Shown piece by piece: positions 62,052-64,000 of a stretch of 64,000 nt of DNA. Below the pieces are notes generated by a model. It was not told the DNA's origin. It saw only the letters and a program-made list of their open reading frames with translations, and ran no database searches. A program made the translations under genes and the position numbers. This DNA comes from Nitrososphaerales archaeon (GTDB lineage: Archaea > Thermoproteota > Nitrososphaeria > Nitrososphaerales > CADDZS01). Each line of letters starts with the position of its first letter. Positions within the stretch are counted from its first letter, which is position 1. The stretch spans positions 1 through 64,000 of the forward strand of contig JASHNZ010000028.1 of NCBI GenBank assembly GCA_030041355.1, given 5' to 3'.

Positions 62052-63041
62052 CTATAGTCCTGGTTGCGCTTTTGCGATCTCTCCCAGGTACTTTATGAAA
62101 GCCACGTACTCATCTTCCGAGTAAGACAGGCTGAAGATCTTTCCGCTGGCATCTGGGGAAATGTCCGGGATCCTCGTTCCATCGTCGTCGATCTTGGTTG
62201 CGAGCGAGCTGAAGAAAAACTGCAGCTTGTCGTACTTTACACCTTCGCCGATTTTGGCACCTGCAAGAGAGCTGCCTCTCAAATGACCCATGGAGTTTGG
62301 AAAGAACTTTTCCATGATCGCTTCTCCAAATATTCTGCGCTGCTCGCGTTCTTTGTTTTTGAATATACCAGTTAGCTTGGTTCTGATTTCGACATCCGAG
62401 AAATTCGTAGGTAATCCGATGGCCTTCAGCACGTCAGTCTCGATTTTGTCAAACTTGGTCAAGAATACGATGGGGTACATCCTCATTCCTTTCTCTATTA
62501 CTGCCGCCTTGTACCACTCGGTCAAACTGATGATCTGAGCCATGTCCCGATCGTAGTTTAGCATTTTTTCATACTGCTCGGGCCTGTCTCTACCGTGGGT
62601 CTCGATCATACCTGAATCCACGAGAAAGACGAGCACATTAGAGTCAAGGATTTTCCTCATGCTGGGAGCTAGGGCGTCAATGAATTTCTTTCGATCTTCC
62701 TTTGGTAGCCTGGCGGTCATTCTCGCTGCTTCGCTCACGTCTTCTCCTCCAATGTCAAAAATGGTGAAATCGAGATAGACCTTTCCGCCTAATCCGCCTA
62801 AGCGTCCTGGGTATCCGAAGCGAAGATCGTACTCGGAGGGCTGACCTAAAGGCGTGGCTCCTGGCCACTTGCCGGTTAGAAGATCGATTCTTCCCTGATC
62901 TAGATCGGGGATTATTGCGGGATGGAAGTTAAACTCGAAATCCTTTTCCACTGTTTGGCGGTATTGGATTGCTGCATTTTCTAAAAGGCTGATGAAAACG
63001 GTCTTGCCTGTTTCCCTCGGGCCCAGGATTCCTACTGTCAC
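62052..63041 (-). CDS. TRAFAC-type GTPase
   Basis: The G1 P-loop is GPRETGKT (residues 7-14), G3 is FDIGGED (95-101) and G4 is LTKFDK (194-199), giving a complete GTPase. The protein begins directly with the P-loop strand, and the region between G1 and G3 carries an insertion with DLRFGYPGRLGGLGGKV. A long insert with helices follows G3. There is no second G domain. The overall form resembles the GTPases paired with GAP1-like proteins. A hydrophilic C-terminus without a membrane anchor suggests a cytoplasmic protein. Confidence 0.75.
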   Translation of the reverse strand: MTVGILGPRETGKTVFISLLENAAIQYRQTVEKDFEFNFHPAIIPDLDQGRIDLLTGKWPGATPLGQPSEYDLRFGYPGRLGGLGGKVYLDFTIFDIGGEDVSEAARMTARLPKEDRKKFIDALAPSMRKILDSNVLVFLVDSGMIETHGRDRPEQYEKMLNYDRDMAQIISLTEWYKAAVIEKGMRMYPIVFLTKFDKIETDVLKAIGLPTNFSDVEIRTKLTGIFKNKEREQRRIFGEAIMEKFFPNSMGHLRGSSLAGAKIGEGVKYDKLQFFFSSLATKIDDDGTRIPDISPDASGKIFSLSYSEDEYVAFIKYLGEIAKAQPGL

Positions 63042-63089
63042 TTTGCTTTCAGTCCTCTTGGAATGTTTTTGCGAGTATATAATTTAACT

Positions 63090-64000
63090 TCATGATTCGG
63101 CTGGGGGTTTGTCTGCCAAACGAAAGGCTATGTTGATCGCCCCTTGAGTAGGCGATACTTGAGCCTCTCTTAGCAAGGTTACCTCTTCTCCCAAGGAGTT
63201 TGTGAAAGATAGTTTTCTCAATAACACGCGAGTGCCGTCGTCGGATTTGGTTTCTGATGAGTCTCCCGGGACCAGGAGTTTCTCAAGTATGATCTTGATC
63301 GTGGAATACGTTGAACCATTAGGATCGTACTCCACTTTTTGCTTTTGTTTAATTCTTCTCAAGAATGCAAGGACGAACTGGGTATACTGGTCGTTCTTGA
63401 TCCTTTCTTCAAGCTCGTAATCCTCGTGCTTTGAATCGTACATCGCGATCAGCAAATTGAGGTACCCCTGCTGAGCGTGATTATTTTTGTCTAGGCCGAG
63501 GACTCCTAGGTCGATGATTTGATCAGAGTCGTCTAAAATGGAAAGCCACTTCTTTGGCGGATAGTTTGTCCCAAACGAATCCTTGGTCTGCAACATGAAT
63601 TTCAGAGTTGATTTTTCTGGAACTGTCGGCGGAGCCTCTGGAGCTTGGGCTGGAGGAGAAGCAGGAGGCATCGGCACTGCTGTTGTTGGGGGAATGGGTG
63701 GACTTGTCACTGCAACTGCTACTGGAATTGGGATGGGAATCTGTTGATTTGTAACCGGGACGGAATCTGTCTGAATCGTTTGAGGTATCGGAACGGGAAT
63801 ATTTTCCATAGCAGTCTGAGCTTCAGGAGCTATGAGGTCGCTTGCGCTGAGCTCTACTTTGTGTGATACATCTTCCTCATCGAGAAATGTCAGCTCAATT
63901 TTTTCGATGGGGTAGACCGGTGGAGCTTTAGTATCGATTTGAAAATCAAACTGACCTGTCTCTGTCTGCCCTTGCTTCAGTTCAATTATTCTTCTGCTCA
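63090..64000 (-). CDS. Proline-linker protein upstream of the GTPase, N-terminus outside the window
   Basis: The frame stays open to the window edge at 64000. The first visible part (IIELKQGQTETGQFDFQID, then VYPIEKIELTFLDEEDVSHK) looks beta-sandwich-like. A linker of about 60 residues rich in proline follows (PIPIPVAVAVTSPPIPPTTA and beyond), then a helical C-terminal domain with YPPKKWLSILDDSDQIIDLG and YTQFVLAFLRRIKQKQK. It is the first of three leftward genes, 48 bases before the GTPase. No family is recognised; its role as a scaffold or sensor for the GTPase is inference. An internal ATG at 63809 lies in the linker and is not the start. Confidence 0.7.
   Translation of the reverse strand, partial: SRRIIELKQGQTETGQFDFQIDTKAPPVYPIEKIELTFLDEEDVSHKVELSASDLIAPEAQTAMENIPVPIPQTIQTDSVPVTNQQIPIPIPVAVAVTSPPIPPTTAVPMPPASPPAQAPEAPPTVPEKSTLKFMLQTKDSFGTNYPPKKWLSILDDSDQIIDLGVLGLDKNNHAQQGYLNLLIAMYDSKHEDYELEERIKNDQYTQFVLAFLRRIKQKQKVEYDPNGSTYSTIKIILEKLLVPGDSSETKSDDGTRVLLRKLSFTNSLGEEVTLLREAQVSPTQGAINIAFRLADKPPAES

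Overview
The window looks archaeal. Evidence: TATA-like boxes sit about 27 bases before several start codons (leaderless transcripts); GTG and TTG starts are common; and there are AbrB/PIN toxin pairs, zinc-ribbon membrane proteins, an ArnR1-like winged helix, secreted YVTN beta-propellers and NitrOD5-type proteins typical of Nitrososphaerota (Thaumarchaeota). No ammonia-oxidation gene is visible. The enzymes present (peptidases M19, M20, M24 and S9, an amine/amino-acid oxidase, a class V aminotransferase, MmgE/PrpD, a D-threonine-aldolase relative, an LLM flavoenzyme) suggest a heterotrophic, amino-acid and peptide using relative. This placement is an inference; there is no rRNA gene to test it, and I recognised no tRNA gene or CRISPR array.

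Layout. 1-6.1 kb: M19 dipeptidase (cut by the window edge), a NitrOD5 protein coupled to a membrane protein, a DUF309 protein, and a flippase plus alkaline-phosphatase-superfamily pair probably acting on surface glycans. 6.5-11.5 kb: small zinc-ribbon and membrane proteins, then a leftward run of MacB-like ABC exporter, HtrA protease and an AAA-associated-domain protein. 11.5-16 kb: regulators, a coupled winged-helix/membrane pair, a long beta-helix protein and a second NitrOD5 protein. 16-24.9 kb: aminotransferase, an ABC exporter whose ATPase lacks a normal start codon, hydrolases, a broken antitoxin, an SDR and a YVTN propeller. 25-40 kb: small enzymes, an intact AbrB/PIN pair, a D-threonine-aldolase relative broken by two single-base shifts, an LsrF-like aldolase, a SET-domain protein coupled to an M24 peptidase, and a decayed PIN toxin. 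40-56 kb: three more secreted propellers, a cysteine-peptidase-like plus phospholipase-D-like pair, oxidase, transporter, M20 amidohydrolase, PrpD, two relics (transposase, ribbon-helix-helix) and a peroxiredoxin/DsbA-like pair. 56-64 kb: S9 peptidase, an ABC-2 exporter operon, and at the right edge a three-gene GTPase locus.

The best candidate for an undescribed system is that last locus (61.2-64.0 kb): a TRAFAC-type GTPase with clear P-loop, DxxG and TKxD motifs, a downstream protein resembling the N-terminal part of GTPase-associated protein 1, and an upstream protein with a proline-rich linker that runs off the window. GTPase/GAP1 pairs are known from predicted bacterial conflict systems, so an archaeal version is worth following. 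Second is the cysteine-peptidase-like/PLD pair at 41.75-43.10 kb.

Six decayed or frame-shifted coding stretches lie in the window (an LLM C-terminal tail, D-threonine aldolase, antitoxin, PIN toxin, ribbon-helix-helix protein, transposase). Some carry several lesions and are real relics; others need only one or two bases restored and could be sequencing errors.
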